The notes under the pieces were generated by a model. The model did no database searches. It saw nothing but the letters and a program-made list of their open reading frames with translations, and was not told the origin of the DNA. A program made the translations under genes and the position numbers. Below, one piece after another: positions 1 to 14,200 of a stretch of 64,000 nucleotides of DNA; the stretch's first letter is position 1; every line of letters starts with the position of its first letter. Source of the DNA: Antedon mediterranea (lineage: Eukaryota > Echinodermata > Crinoidea > Comatulida > Antedonidae). The DNA is taken from positions 13,180,922 to 13,244,921 of the forward strand of contig NC_092678.1 in assembly GCF_964355755.1 (NCBI RefSeq). Reading direction: 5' to 3'.

Positions 1-54
1 TCTGTCGGTAAACACCAATGAGCACGCGACTGTAGCCATCTATATGACCTTGTT

Positions 55-245
55 GAAGGATCATCCCCTCTCTTAAGCGACAACCTCTTTTAACGATCAT
101 TATCCTGTTATTAAATTGTGTGAAAACATCTTTTAAAGAACCACCACCTATTGTAAGCGTCCATCTCTTATATAAAGGATCACCACACGTACGAAAGGTG
201 GTTGCATACGATGTATAAGTCACACAATAGTTTAAAGGAAATTGC
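55..245. repeat. Dispersed repeat with CTCTTAAGCGAC motifs, copy 1
   Basis: About 190 bp contain repeated phrases such as CTCTCTTAAGCGAC, AAAGAACCACCACCT and TTGTAAGCGTCCATC. A second copy in the same orientation lies at about 27765-27945. The family is not recognised. It may be a MITE or a LINE-derived fragment. Confidence 0.7.
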
Positions 246-830
246 TAACCGTAATAAATTCAAATTATACACTTATAGTACATGGGCTGGGAGGGGTCCT
301 CTTGTACCCCATCCCCACACATCTCTATATTTTTTGTATTTTTATGTACCTATATATCCGGTGAACTAAAAAATAGATGTTAACATCAAATATCCTCATT
401 CCCGAGATGGATTTTTAACGGATTTTTTAAAAAGATTTAATTTCGTATTTGTTACCAATGTTGGGGGAGGGGGTAATACAAATAGGCATAAGTACAGTTT
501 TCCTTGAACAAATCATTCATTTTTTATATAAATGTATGAGTATTGTCTGCTCTACAAGTTGATATAAAATATGTGGTAATTAAATAATTAATGACATTAC
601 AAAAGGTCACAATTTTTTTTGAAGCCTTTTTTTTGTTACAGTGTTTACACAATGGCTTCTTCAAGCAGGTAAGCATGCTTTGTTGTCTTTGGATCTTCTA
701 AAGCCTATAACACCTAAAATATTGTGTTATTTGTTTTAAAAACTAGATAGATATTATAAATAGACTTTATAGATCATGATTATTACAAAAAATAAGTTAT
801 ATTACTTTAATTTTTTATTTGGTAGGCGTT
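246..830. other. AT-rich stretch, one possible micro-exon
   Basis: There is no clear gene here. At 642-668 a 27-nt stretch lies between a long pyrimidine tract ending TTACAG and a GTAAGC donor. It is open in all needed frames and would be phase-0 symmetric (CLHNGFFKQ), so it could be a small exon of the ankyrin gene, but nothing else supports it. Confidence 0.3.
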
Positions 831-879
831 TTAAAAAATGGGGATATATATGTCCCTATGGCCCTCTATGTTGTGGAAC

Positions 880-1681
880 ATGGGTCATATATGTCCCAAT
901 GGGTCACCATGCTTGTATTGTGTTATAATTATCCAAGTTCATATGTCAATAATTTACAGAATGTTTGATCTTATTATGACTTTAAAATTACTACACCATA
1001 TTATTCATTTTCAAAAAAGTATTATTTTCTTATAAAATTATTATTTTTATTGTGTCTAATTTATAATTGTCATTTGTTATTATATTATATATAGCCCTTG
1101 TGAATGCTTGGCTTCTATATCGCCGGGAATGCAAAGAAGTAGGCGTTGCAAAGAACTCAATTTTGAATCAAAGGAAGTTTCAAGCAATAGTTGCATAAAC
1201 ACTTCAAATAAACACTAAAAAACCAGGCAGAAAATCAACTCCAGTTGCAGCTAATATTCAACCTGTAAAGCGTCTACAAAAATGCCCACATGCAAATGAC
1301 GATGTAAGGTTGGATGAGGTTGCCCATTGGCCACTAAAAGATGAAAAACGCCGTCGTTGTGCTATCTGTAAAGTCAACAAGAAAGATACAACATGTGAAC
1401 AATGCAAAGTAGCTCTTTGCTTTACAGAGAAGCGGAATTGCTTTAGAGAATACCACAAAAAATAGACTTTTCATAATTGTATCAAACAATAGAAAAATCA
1501 CAATTTTTGTTTATTAATGAGAATTTGGATGTGTAAAATTGTAAATAGCATAACAAATCTTTTTACTGAAGCTTATGATGTGATTTTCGGATCTTTTTTT
1601 GGAAATGTCAATAAATATTTTGCTGTTTAAAAAAAATGATTTTTTTGTCTATTATAACCCATTGGGACATATATGACCCAT
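880..1681 (+). mobile_element. piggyBac-derived element remnant with inverted repeats
   Basis: A perfect 25-bp inverted repeat (880-904 and 1657-1681, beginning ATGGGTCATATATGTCCC) brackets the 3' part of a piggyBac transposase. The inverted repeats may be subterminal. TTAA target duplications typical of piggyBac could not be placed with confidence. The element is truncated: most of the transposase catalytic domain is missing. Confidence 0.6.
1094..1465 (+). pseudogene. piggyBac transposase C-terminal remnant
   Basis: The translation contains LVNAWLLYRRECKEVGV, the last helix region of the DDE_Tnp_1_7 transposase. After an in-frame TAA near 1198 it continues with the C-terminal cysteine-rich finger: VAHWPLKDEKRRRCAICK, CEQCKVALC and CFREYHKK then TAG. 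The Cys and His spacing (C..C, C..C, C, C, YH) is the piggyBac CRD pattern that binds the element ends. AATAAA at 1610 follows. The internal stop and missing catalytic core make it non-functional. Confidence 0.85.
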
Positions 1682-1689
1682 TACCCAAA

Positions 1690-2122
1690 ACAGGGTCAAA
1701 TGTCAAAAGGGCTCAAATTAACATATGGAACTGATTCATGTATGTGTAATAAGTAATAAAAACTTGGTAAATATTTTTTATTAACAATAAAATTATTTTT
1801 GGGCCTTGATGGGTGGGAAACGAAATAATATACATATATATTTGTTTAATTATCCGCATCGTTTGTTTAATTAAATGTTATCTTGTATGAATAATACATG
1901 TGATTTGTAATGCAATTAATAGAAAAGTGGCTTACGAATGCCTACGTCTTCATTATTATGTAATACTACATCTTCATATAGGCGGTTTACGATATAGCAA
2001 CTACACGGAGATATCTTTCTCCGTGTTTAGTTCAAGTGTATAGTTAGGTTGACGTTCAGAACTATAAGTGTTTGCTGCAATACAATGAATATATAAACTC
2101 CATGATTATAATTTCTTTATAG
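1690..2122. other. Intronic unit sequence
   Basis: There is no gene here. About 1825-1940, with the phrase TTTAATTATCCGCATCGTTT, recurs near 32810-32890. This shows that the duplicated ankyrin unit includes long intron flanks. Confidence 0.55.
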
Positions 2123-2227
2123 GACGGAAACACCCCGCTGCATGAATACATGCGTTCAAATAAACCTACTATAGAAGTAGTAAACTATCTCACGAAGCAA
2201 GGTGCTACAGTAACAGCACTAAATAAG
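2123..2227 (+). CDS. Ankyrin-repeat exon 1 (partial CDS)
   Basis: This is a 105-nt phase-0 exon between a TTTATAG acceptor and a GTAATA donor. It encodes 35 residues beginning DGNTPLHEYMRSNKPT and ending TALNK, with the ankyrin signature TPLH at residues 4-7. It is two residues longer than the canonical 33-residue repeat because of the loop after the first helix. Because it is symmetric, one copy can be gained or lost without a frameshift. Its flanking introns are near copies of those around the exons at 2724, 23417 and 24014. Confidence 0.85.
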
Positions 2228-5200
2228 GTAATATGGCTAGAGATATTTAATATGATTACAGCTATAACGTACGTATGATCTGCATCGTAAACAAAGCTTA
2301 TAATCCACTTTATTTTATATCATATTACAATTGATTGAGTTATTTAGAATTACTTGCTGCAATAATTTAGTAGTAATTAAACACTATCCTACAGTTATTG
2401 TGAAATTCGTATATGTGCAATAAAATTATTAATGTAACTATGTTTTATGTCATTATTAATGGTTAAATTTAGAACCATGACAGAAAGCAATGTTCACATT
2501 AACCTGTATGTATAAACCTCACGATTATGATTTATTTTTTCAGTAACATTGCAAAATAATGGAATGCACAGACACTTTATATACTTCGGTCTACGTTCAC
2601 ATCACATATACAAGCAAAACCTTTTATTTCAACTTCTTTCTGTATCATTTACCATTACCTAACTATAATTATTTGCTGCAATACACTGTATATATAAACT
2701 TCATGATTATAATTTCTTTAAAGGACGGAAACACCCTGCTGCATGAATACATGCGTTCAAATGAACCTACATTAGAAGTAGTAGACTATCTCACGAAGCA
2801 AGGTGCATCCATAACAGCACTAAATAAGGTAATATAGGGCTACAGATAATTTATATGATTACACTTATAACGTACGTATAATATGCGCCGCCAACATATC
2901 TTATCCACATTAATTTATATCCTATTACAATTGATTGAGGTATTTATAACTACTTGCTGCAAAAAATATTTAGTAGTAATTAAACAAAATCTTACAGTTA
3001 TTGTGAGATTAGTATATTGAGCAATACAATTATTAATTTAACTGTTTTATGTGGACATGTCATTATAAAATAGTTGAATTTAGTATCATGACAGAAAGCA
3101 ATGTTCACATTAACTTGCATGTATAAACTACACGTTTATGATTTCTTTTTTCAGTAAAATTGCAAAATAAGGGAATGCACATACAATTGATATAATTCGG
3201 TCTACGTTCACATCATAAATGCCCAAGCAAAACCTTTTATTTCAATTTCTTTGTGTGTTATTTACCATTACCTAACTAAATTATTTGCTGCAATACACTG
3301 TATGTATAAACTTTGTGATAGTAATTTAAACCTACATTAGAAATATCTCACGAAACAAGGTGCATTAGTAACAGCACTAAATAAGGTAATATAGTGCTAC
3401 AGATAATTTATATGATTACAGCTAGGAAGTGTAGACGATAGTTCTCGGAATGATAATGACTCGAGTAAAAAGGTTTTAGAAAGACGTTCTCCCTCTACGT
3501 TTTTTGTCGGTTACCATTATTGTAAATGACATTCGTAAAACTAAACCTACTCTGTTTCACAGTGTCTTATGATTAATAACATTTTAAAGTATAGTGTTTA
3601 TGAGTGCGTGTCACCAAAAATCAGACATATTCGAATTGGCTCATATTTTGCACATTGGCAGACCTTGATGTAAGTAAACCTGATGTGTAGTTTGTTTGGT
3701 AAAATATCGCTTAGTTTTCGAGAAAATCGAAAAATAACGATTTTCGGCAATTGTGTTAATTTTTGGTGTATAATTTACATTAAGTTTAACAGCCTCTGGA
3801 AGCCAAATGTAGCAAGCTAGCGTTATAATATTTTACACTTACGTTAACTACCATCTTGACAATAATTTAGTAAAGTTTCAAAAAATGTAATGAAATTCTA
3901 ATATTTTTACTAATTAATTACTAATTAGCATATATACAACTCTTAAAAAATAGGGTAAAAACAAACGCGTTTTTTTTCATGTGCGACGAATTTTTTTTTA
4001 CTAAAAAGAACGTCAATCTACTGTTTAGATACTAATATTTATTAATCAAGTAAAAACAATTTGGCGAAACTATTTTCCGCTCCGCGCCATAGCCACAAAG
4101 TTGTAAGAAATTCAAAGATTTTATCTATCGGCAAGATCAATCAGATGTACCTATTGTTCTCTATTTACAGATTTAAGGTCAATTTTACTACGAGAAACAA
4201 ACTTTAAAGGTAAACTGAAAGGTCCTGAATAATTTGGAATAACGTTTTAATATAAAAAAACATCTAAAAATAAATTTCTTGTCAAATTTAAACGACTAAT
4301 CCATGAAATTAAGCAATTACTATCTGAGCTCAACATTATAACTCACTTAGCTTCATCACCTATTATGTTTTCCACTAGGTGAATTTATTCTTATTATTAT
4401 TATGATATAATAATAATAATAATATTATTATTTTTTGCACTATACGCGCGCATGCGCAGTTTATTTTTATCAACAAAGTGTTCCATTTGACATGCGCGTA
4501 TACGCGAAAATGTTTGATTTGCGCGAATAATTTCGCCTAGTGGAAAACAGGCTATATAACATAATGTTCTTATCTTCTCATATAGGGAGTATTCGCACGA
4601 GCACGTTAACGCTATTTTCCAAGCTCCGCCCACTTTTTAAACAACATTCTGTGCGTGCGCAAGCATTACGAAAAACTTTAGTTACGTGCGTCGAGAACCT
4701 TATTTCTGAAAAATAGCGTAAATGAAAACATTAACCAAAACATGATTAAACATGCCTGGCTACGCTTAGTCTCTATAAACCCAAGGTATTCCATATTTTA
4801 ATACGTGTGGCGTATGTTGCGTACGCTACACATGCGTTGCGTTCTACACTTCCCGTCGAAGCACGAAATCAAAACGAACAAATACAATAACGCAAATGTT
4901 CACTGAACTCTGTTGTTATGCAAATGAGTAGAATGGTGACATCCGATAACGTTCAAACGCTTTATTAAAAATTTACAGAACGCGACTTTAAATACTAACA
5001 ATTTAGACAACAGAATCTTCCCACATATTAAATTCTTATTTAAAAAAAATGTTACAGACATAGTTTTATCTTCATTGCTACCTTAATCAATCGAGCAACT
5101 GCACATGGAAACCAGCTTTCCCATCAAATCAATGTATGGCTTCTTGCGCTTTATGGTTATATCTGTGGTATCAAGTTCAAGTGAAGTACACATTTCTTGC

Positions 5201-8200
5201 AACATTGGCAAAGAGAATCTGGAGAGTTTTTCTTGAGCTTTCAGTTCACAAATAGTATGCATTTCAAACATTATTGGATGCTGCAAGCCTAATGTGTCCA
5301 GTACGGTTTGCGACAAAAGTTGAATTTCTCTTTCCTTTTCTGTTTTTGAATCGTCTCCATTTTCTTCGACTTCGTCACCATCTTCATTACTATCGTAATC
5401 ATCATCTTCGTCATCATCATAATCATGAACGGCTGCATCTGTCCTCCTTTTGTTAGCAAAGTGTGAGAAAAAACTTGCAATCTGCTGTGCTGTTAAACAT
5501 TCAGTCTTGCTAAATAGATGTGAACCATCGCTGTGCCTGGCCGATCTCATCTCTCGTGAGACATCACATGGATCAGCTTTCGGTCCCGTCTGCTCTCCAG
5601 CGTCAAAAACATCAATAAGGTAGGTTTTCTGTTGTACACAGAAAATCGGGGTTTTTTTGCAGAGGACTTTAACGCCCAGCCCATTTGCAGTTTGGGGCCA
5701 ATGTCAAACCGTGGCAAATCGTTGGTTCTTGTTGGTTCTGGATTTTTAGAAGTACACTCTTCTAGTTGTGTTGCGTATAATTTCATTGCCCTGTCATAAA
5801 GTATTTCATGTTCTAGTGCGTTCTTTGATAATCTAAGTGTTTCTCTAGGAAAGAGTACCTCTGATATGGCCTAATGCAACCTTGTTCACGACAAAAGATC
5901 AGTTTGCTGGGGGTGCCAGGGCTTTCTTCACTTTCTATTTGTTCGTCGTCATTTATATCAGCTTGTTCTTCATGTCTTGGTTTGTATTCTTGCTTTTACT
6001 GCAATAAATGATACTTGATTTATTTTAATCAGACGTTGTATCTTGGTTATGAATTAAATTGGGTAGTTTCGAGGCACCCGATTCTGCTACTGTCCACAGG
6101 TGCTACCTGTAAAACTATAGCTAGTTATACACGTTGTTGTCTGCTATAAATGCTGTAATTTTAACACACGGTACACTGTCTGTAGCACAGTGTCTGTTGA
6201 CAATTTACAATGATGTACAACCATAGGCAGGTTTTCGTACTGCCATGCAAGAATGTATAGGCCTAGGTGTTTTCCGCCGCTTTTAGGCCTTCTAGTCAAT
6301 TATTGTTATTATTATACGAATTACGTAATTAGTCTAGTAGCTCATCTACCTTTTTAGCAGGGCATAATGAATATTGTAGCTAGGCTAGGCCTACTAGTCT
6401 AGCGGGAAATCAACCAATTATTTGGTTGGATACGAGTTTAGGGTAGGAAGTTAAGTACGAGTTGGCATGGGTACGAGTCGACCAAGGGTGAATCGACCAG
6501 GGTACACCCGGGCGCCCTACTAGAGCATAGGCTACAGGCCTGCAGGAATGGGAAATCTGTCCTAGTTATAGGCATAGGCCTACATTGGGACGCCCAAAAA
6601 AGCCATCCTATGAGCATAAAAAGGCCTCGTAGAGCCAGACATGTTAACATATACTACACAGTACTAGTACGTCTACCATTTATTATAGTTCCATGGTACT
6701 AGGTCTGGTAGGGTAGGGTAGGGTTTCCAGTAATTTCGGTCGCGTTTTTTCAGGAGGGCATGTGAGTGGTGAGGTAGGTTAGCCCAGCTAGGCTAAACTA
6801 ACATGTAAGTAGTATTCTACCATGGGATGAGAATGAGTCGGCATGGGGGTACGGGTTGATCTTTATCCGTATTCTAGGGTGCTGGTCAACCCGTAACGTA
6901 CCCATGTCAACTCGTACCAAACTTGGCTAACTCGTACCCAAATAATTGGTCAACTCGTACCAATAGCTTTATAGCTTTATTGATAGCTGGGTTCAAATCT
7001 AGGTTGGGACGGTTTTTTCTCATTCTAAAACAGATTTCCTTATAATAATAAAATAATATCGACCTATGAATTTAACTGTAATATTTTATTGTATACATAA
7101 TATTAGTAGTAGTAGTAATTCCCATTGCATTTATTATTATAATATATTTTACGGTTACCCCTTAATTATACTATAGTATAACTTCCTTGTTATATTTTAC
7201 AATATTTTCTTCATAATTCAACACTTTTTTTTCACAGCTAATTATCAACTGAATCATCACACACCAAATCTCATGAAATCTCTAGTGTATTTCTCCAAGC
7301 TAATCCAGCTACAGTACATGGTATTGCCTTGAGGCTAAACTACACAGTATACTGGGCACTACCATCATTCCTGGCCCGTCAACCTGGACCACATTATGGT
7401 CCAACACAGTCGTGTACCACTGATTCCAAATAGTGAATTACATCCTGTGGTCAAGGATTTATTTGCACTTATGCTTATTTTCTCCAACATACAGAGTACG
7501 TAAGGCTTTTAATTTGCTTTTATACCTGTTAATTAAAAAATAGTTTATGCCTATTGTTGCATAAAGATCAAATTTAGACTGTAAATACTGGGATGATCAC
7601 CCTAAATTTTCTTTTTCATTTAACAATTTTATATTTCACAGCCAGAAAAAAGCATACAGAGTTTTTTTTATTCATAACTGTTGAATTGCATCCCAATACA
7701 TGGTACCTATTGGTATTATATCTATAATAATAAAGTACTCTCTTATAAATAGATGTATCTCTCCAAACTACTCCAACTACCTAATCTAATAATAGTACTA
7801 TTAGCATACTACTGTACACTTTTTAGACAAGAAATAAGTTGTATCCACCTACAGGACTTATGTTAGTACTGTACAGTCGATCGTCCTCTCACTGGTCTGG
7901 TCAACATAATCTACGCCTAGATTATTACAGTAATTAAAGTACATTATTACAGGGATTTTTTTTTTTTTTTTTCAGAAATCAAAGTTATGTGTATAGAAAG
8001 CAGTACTCGTATTTAAAACTAAGCAGGTTGTACTCTTGAACGCAAACTGGCAGGAAAATTTTTAATATTTTTTGTTGTTGAAATGATGGAATCCTAACTT
8101 CAATTCCACGAACTGGAGACGAAGACATATTACGACCCTTTTATTTAAATTTATTTGGATAGACCTCCATGTAAATTCGTTAAAGGCTATATGATTGTTT

Positions 8201-11200
8201 TATATTTTAATATGTGATAGTAGAAAATCATTGTGTATAATGAGGACTATGAATCTGATATTTACTTACATTCTCATCTTTTTAAAAGTTTATTTATAAT
8301 GCTGGTAATGAATTTACTATTGAAAAAGTCATGTGTCCACTTATCTCAAATTGTGGCACACCTCTAACCTTGGTAGAACTGACTGTGTTCTATATGAGTA
8401 CATTTAATTTGCCATATAGTAGTGTTTCCACCATACTTCGACCTGGTAATTGAATACATTTCATCGGGGTAAAATTATCACCTTTAACATAAAGTATCCT
8501 CCTGAAACATGTATTTGTACTGTACTTCATCTACTATTCATTTAATTACTTAATACTAATTTGGGTGATTTATGTCTAACTTCAGGAATGATCTGAGGCT
8601 AGAAGAACGAATTTCTGCACATATAATTTATATAAAAAATAAACCAATGTTTTCCTAAAAATTTAACCCCTAGGTTGATAACTAACAAAGAAATTATTGA
8701 AATTGTGTTCTCACAATATATGTGTACTGTATCTACATATGCATACTGCTGTACTTGTTTTTAACCGCATAATGGCATTAAAAAAAAAGAATGTTTTATA
8801 ATTATTATGTTATTTCCAAATATTAAAGGTCTGAAAAAGAAACTAAATGTTACCAAACTATGTTTTTGAAAATCTCTATGATTGATATAATTATAATAAT
8901 ATGAACATAATATTAAATTATATTGACTATTTTTGATAATCATCATGTCCTTATAAATTCATTTATATTTCTTTTGTGTAATATAGTTCATATATTATGT
9001 ATTAAATAAATTGGTAAGGCCCTATACTGTTTATATTTAAGGAAAGTTTATATACACTATTATTTTATGCCTACCAATATTAGTATTAATTGTTTATGTA
9101 ACTATTTTGTCTAATTGCATTGATTTTTTGTATAGGCCAATGGCATTAATGTTTTCTCAAATCAAATTAGCCTAATAATGCCATATTTAGAAACATAATT
9201 CATTGATTTCTGATATTCTGTACTTGTGTATGCATTACTAAAATAGTAGTTATTTTATTTCATTTATAATGTATGTATAAACTTTTATTCAGTTTTTTAA
9301 GTTTAAAAATAATTATTAAAATACCTATCTACCTTTCTGTTATTGTTACTATTATAATATTTTTTGAGGCAGATTGATTTCAATAAAAACATTTTAAACA
9401 ATTAATTTGACTTATACTGTACTATGTTAGTTCAGGAGATGAAGTGTGTGTTGGGAGAATCTGATGTGTTGGAGGTTGGTGATGTGAGGTGTATTTTTGT
9501 CACTTTAAGACCTAAATTAGATGTTTTCTGAAGAAAAGAAGTAAGTGGATAGGCTTTCAAACAACTCCAAGAAGACTCACACAAAAATAATTCCCAATAA
9601 AATAGTATGTAACAGTGTTACACTAAATTGAATAAACTCGAGCGGAAAAATAACACACATAAAAAATCATTCATTTCCTTGTCGAAAAGCGCCCTCTCTA
9701 GTTTTCTATTAATTTATTAATAATTATTATTAATTAATGAGTAATATAAACTTATTTTTAACATTTAATGCTGGAAGCTGATACTACTCCTAACTAGGTG
9801 TCATACCTCCCAATTTCGTCAACGTATTCAAAGCACTTCAATAAATATCACATTGAACATTAAAAATTAGGGTTATGGATAGAATTTTGCTTAAAAACAT
9901 ATACAAAAAACATCGATAAAAAATACTTTCCGAATTTAAAAACATTTGAAACTTCTTTTATATGTTCAATATAGGTTGCTCTATTCACAGAAACAAAATT
10001 TCATTCATGAACGTATTTTGTTGGTTGTTTTTTTCAAAATCGTTATTAGGTTTAAAAAATGCATTGGAATTGTATGGTCTTTCATAAGTGTACATTTTGT
10101 AAAAACGTAAATTTAAAAAATCAGTAATATGGCTCGATAGTCATTTTTTTTTTTGCAATATGGATGGAGCAACCTATATTGAACATTTATACCAAGTATC
10201 AAATGTTTTTGAATACGAAAAATATTTTTATCGATGTTTTTTGTATATGTTTTAAGCAAAATTCTATCCATAACCCTAATTTTTAATGTTCAATGTGATA
10301 TTTATTGAAGTGCTTTGAATACGTTGATGAAATTTGGAGGTATAAAACTTTGTTTGGAGTAGAATCAGCTTCCAGCATGAAATGTTAAAAATATGTTTAT
10401 ATTACTCATTAATTAATAATAATTATTAATAAATTAATAGAAAACTAGAGAGGGCGCTTTTCGACAAGGAAATGAATGTTTTTTTATGTGTGTTATTTTT
10501 CCGCTTGAATTCATTCAATGTACTTTAATATACACTGTTACATACTATTTTATTGGGAAGCCTATTTGCTTCTTTTCTTCAGAAAACATCTAATTTAGGT
10601 CTTCAAGTCACAAAAATACACCTCACATCACCAACCTCAAACACACCAGATTCTACCAACACACATTTCATCTCCTGAACTAACATAGTACAGTATAAGT
10701 CAAATTAAATGTTTTAAATTTTTTTATTGAAATCAATCTTCTGCAAAAAAATATTATAATAGTAACAATAACAGAAAGGTTGATAGGTATTTTAATATTT
10801 TTTAAACTTAAAAAGGTAAAAAAAAAACTGAATAAATGTTTATACATACATTATAAATGAAATAAAATAACTACTATTTTAGTAATGCATACACAAGTAC
10901 AGAATATCAGAAATCAAAGAATTATGTGTCTAAATATGGCATTATTAGGCTAATTTGCTTTGAGAAAAACATTAATGCCATTGGCCTATACAAAAAATCA
11001 ATGCAATTAGACAAAATAGTTACATAAACAATTAATACTATATTGGTAGGCATAAAATAATAGTGTATATAAACTTTCCTTAAATATAAACAGTATAGGG
11101 CCTTACCAATTTATTTAATACATAATATATGAACTATATTACACAAAAGAAATATAAATGAATTTATAAGGACATGATGATTATCAATATAATTTAATAT

Positions 11201-14200
11201 TATGTTCATATTATTATATTATATCATAGAGATTTTCAAAAACATAGTTTGGTAACATTTAGTTTCTGTTTCAGACTTTTAATATTTAGAAATAACCTAT
11301 AATAATTATAAAACATTCTTGTTTTCAATGCCATTATGCGGTTAAAAACAAGTACAGCAGCATGCATATGTAGATACAGTACACCTATATATTGTGAGAA
11401 CATAATTTCAATAATTTCTTTGTTAGTTATCAACCTAGGGGTTAAATTATTAGGAAAACATTGGTTTATTTTTTATATGTGTACAGAAATTCGTTCTTCT
11501 AGCCTCAGATCATTCCTGAAGTTAGACATAAATCACATAGATTAGTATTAAGTAATGGATGAAGTACAGTACAAATACATGTTTCAGGAGGATACTTTAT
11601 GTTAAAGGTGATAATTAGTATAAATGTTACCCCAATGAAATTTATTCAATTACCAGGTTGAAGTAGTATGGTGGAAACACTACTATATGTACTCATGTAG
11701 AACACAGTCAGTTCTACCAAGGTTAGAGGTGGGCCGGGTGCCAACATTTGAGATAAGTGGAAACATGACCTTTTCAATAGTAAATTCATTACCAGCATTA
11801 TAAATTTAATGTTAAAAAGATGAGAATGCAAGTAAATATTAGATTCATAGTCCTCATTATGCACAATGGTTTTCTACTATCACATTATTAAAATATAAAA
11901 CAATCATATAGCCTTTAATAAATTTACATGGAGGTCTATCCAAATAAATTTAAATAAAAGGGTCGTAATATGTCTTTGTCTCCAGTTCGTGGAAAATGAA
12001 CAAAAAATATTCAAAATATCCTGCCAGTTTGCGTTCAGTACAACCTGCTTAGTTTTTAATACGAGTACTGCTTTCTATACACATAACTTTGATTTCTGCA
12101 AAAAAAAAAAAAATCTCTGTAATAATGTACTTTTTAATTACTGTAATAATCTAGGCGTAGATTATGTTGACCAGGCCAGTGAGAGGACGATCGACTGTAC
12201 AGTACTAACATAAGTCCTCTAGGTGGATACAACTTATTTCTTGTCTACAAAGTGTACAGTAGTATGCTAATAGTACATTATTAGTATACTATAGTTGGAG
12301 TAGTTTGGAGAGATACATCTATTTATAAGAGAGTACTTTATATTTATAGATATAATACCAATAGGTACCATGTATTGGGATGCAATTCAACAGTTATGAA
12401 TAAAACAAACAACAAAAAACTCTGTATGCTTTTTTTCTAGCTGTGAAATAAATTTTGGGTGATTATTCCAGTATTTACAGTCTAAATTTGATCTTTATGC
12501 ACCAATAGGCATAAATGATTTTTAAATTAACCGGTATAAAAGCAAATTAGAAGCCATACATACTCTGTATGTTAGAGGAAATAAGCATAAGAGCAAATAA
12601 AGCCTTGACCACAGGATGGAATCAGTAGTACACGACTGTACTTACGTGTGGGCTAGGAATGATGGTAGTGCCAGTATACAGTGTAATTTAGCCTCAAGGC
12701 AATACCATGTAGCTACATTAACTTGCAGAAATACAGTAGAGATTTCATGAGACTTGGTGTGTGATGATTCAGTATGATAATTTGTGCTGTGAAAAAAAAA
12801 AATTGCTGAATTATGAAGACAATATTGTAAAATATAACAAGGAAATTATACTATAGTTACTATAATTAAGGGGTAACCGTAAAATATATAATAATAATAA
12901 TAATAAATGCAATGGGAATTACTAATATTATGTAAACAATACAATATTAAGTTAAATTCATAGGCCGATATTATTTTATTATTATAAGGAAATCTGTTTT
13001 TGAATGAGAAAAAGCCGTCCCAACCCAGATTTGAACCCAGTATCAATAAAGCTATATAAACAGAATAGACCATTATTGTAGCCGGAATTTAGCGTAGACC
13101 TACTCGAGGCCTAGTAAGATTAGCTAGAAGAATACAGGTCAACCCGCAATTCCAACTGGTAACCAAATTTTGGTATATTCGTACCCAAAATGTTGGCTCG
13201 CACTCTAGCAATCATCAAGGGCTGGCTTGTACTCTTCATGGGCTGACCAGTATCCATGTTTAATGCTATTAAAAGTTTTGGTACAGGTTAGCCAAAGTTG
13301 GTACGATTTGACCAATTATTTGAGTACGGGTTAGCCAAATTGGGTACGAGTTGGCATGGGTAGGTTGACCAGCACCCTAGAAAATGATAAGGGTCAACCC
13401 GTACCACTGTGCCAACTCGTTCCCATGCTAGAATACTACTTACAGGTTAGTTTAGCCTAGCTGGGCTAACCTACCTCACCTCTCACATGCCCTCCTGATA
13501 AGTAGGCCGAAAACGCGACCGAAATTACTGGAACTCTAGCATACTAGCTATGCCTAGATATTAGTGTCCCATCCGTAGTATAGTACCATGGAACTATAAT
13601 AAATGGTAGACGTACTAGTACTGTGTAGTATAGGCTAACACCTCTGGCTCTACGAGGCCTTTTTATGCTCATGGGATGGCTTTTTTGGGCGTCCCAATGT
13701 AGGCCTATGCCTATAGCTAGGACAGATTTCCCATTCCTGCAGGCCTGTAGCCTATGCTCTAGTAGGGCGGCCGGGTGTACCCTGGTCGATTCACCCCTGG
13801 TCGACTCGTACCCATGCCAACTCGTACTTAACTTCCTACCCTAAACTCGTATCCAACCAAATAATTGGTTGATTTCCCGCTAGACTAGTAGTAGGCCTAG
13901 CCTAGCTACAATATTCATTATGCCCTGCTAAAAACGTAGATGAGCTACTAAACTAATTACGTAATTCGTATAATAATAACAATAATTGACAAGAAGGCCT
14001 AAAAGCGGCGGAAAACACCTATCCATTCTTGCATGGCAGTACGAAAACCTGCCTATCTATGGTTGTACAGTACATCATTGTAAATTGTCAACAGACACTG
14101 TGCTACAGACAGTGTACCGTGTGTTAAAAGTACAGCATTTATAGCAGACAACAACGTGTATAACTTGCTATAGTTTTACAGATAGCACATGTGGACAGTA

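Noticed and set aside
642-668. 27-nt potential micro-exon, or first exon with ATGGCTTCTTC
   Set aside because: If the ATG were the start, its donor phase would not match the phase-0 ankyrin exon, and there is no other support. It is mentioned only as a low-confidence possibility.
6700-6724. TAGGG repeats that could be interstitial telomere
   Set aside because: The unit is GGGTA in a short run, not TTAGGG, and it lies inside the foldback arm.
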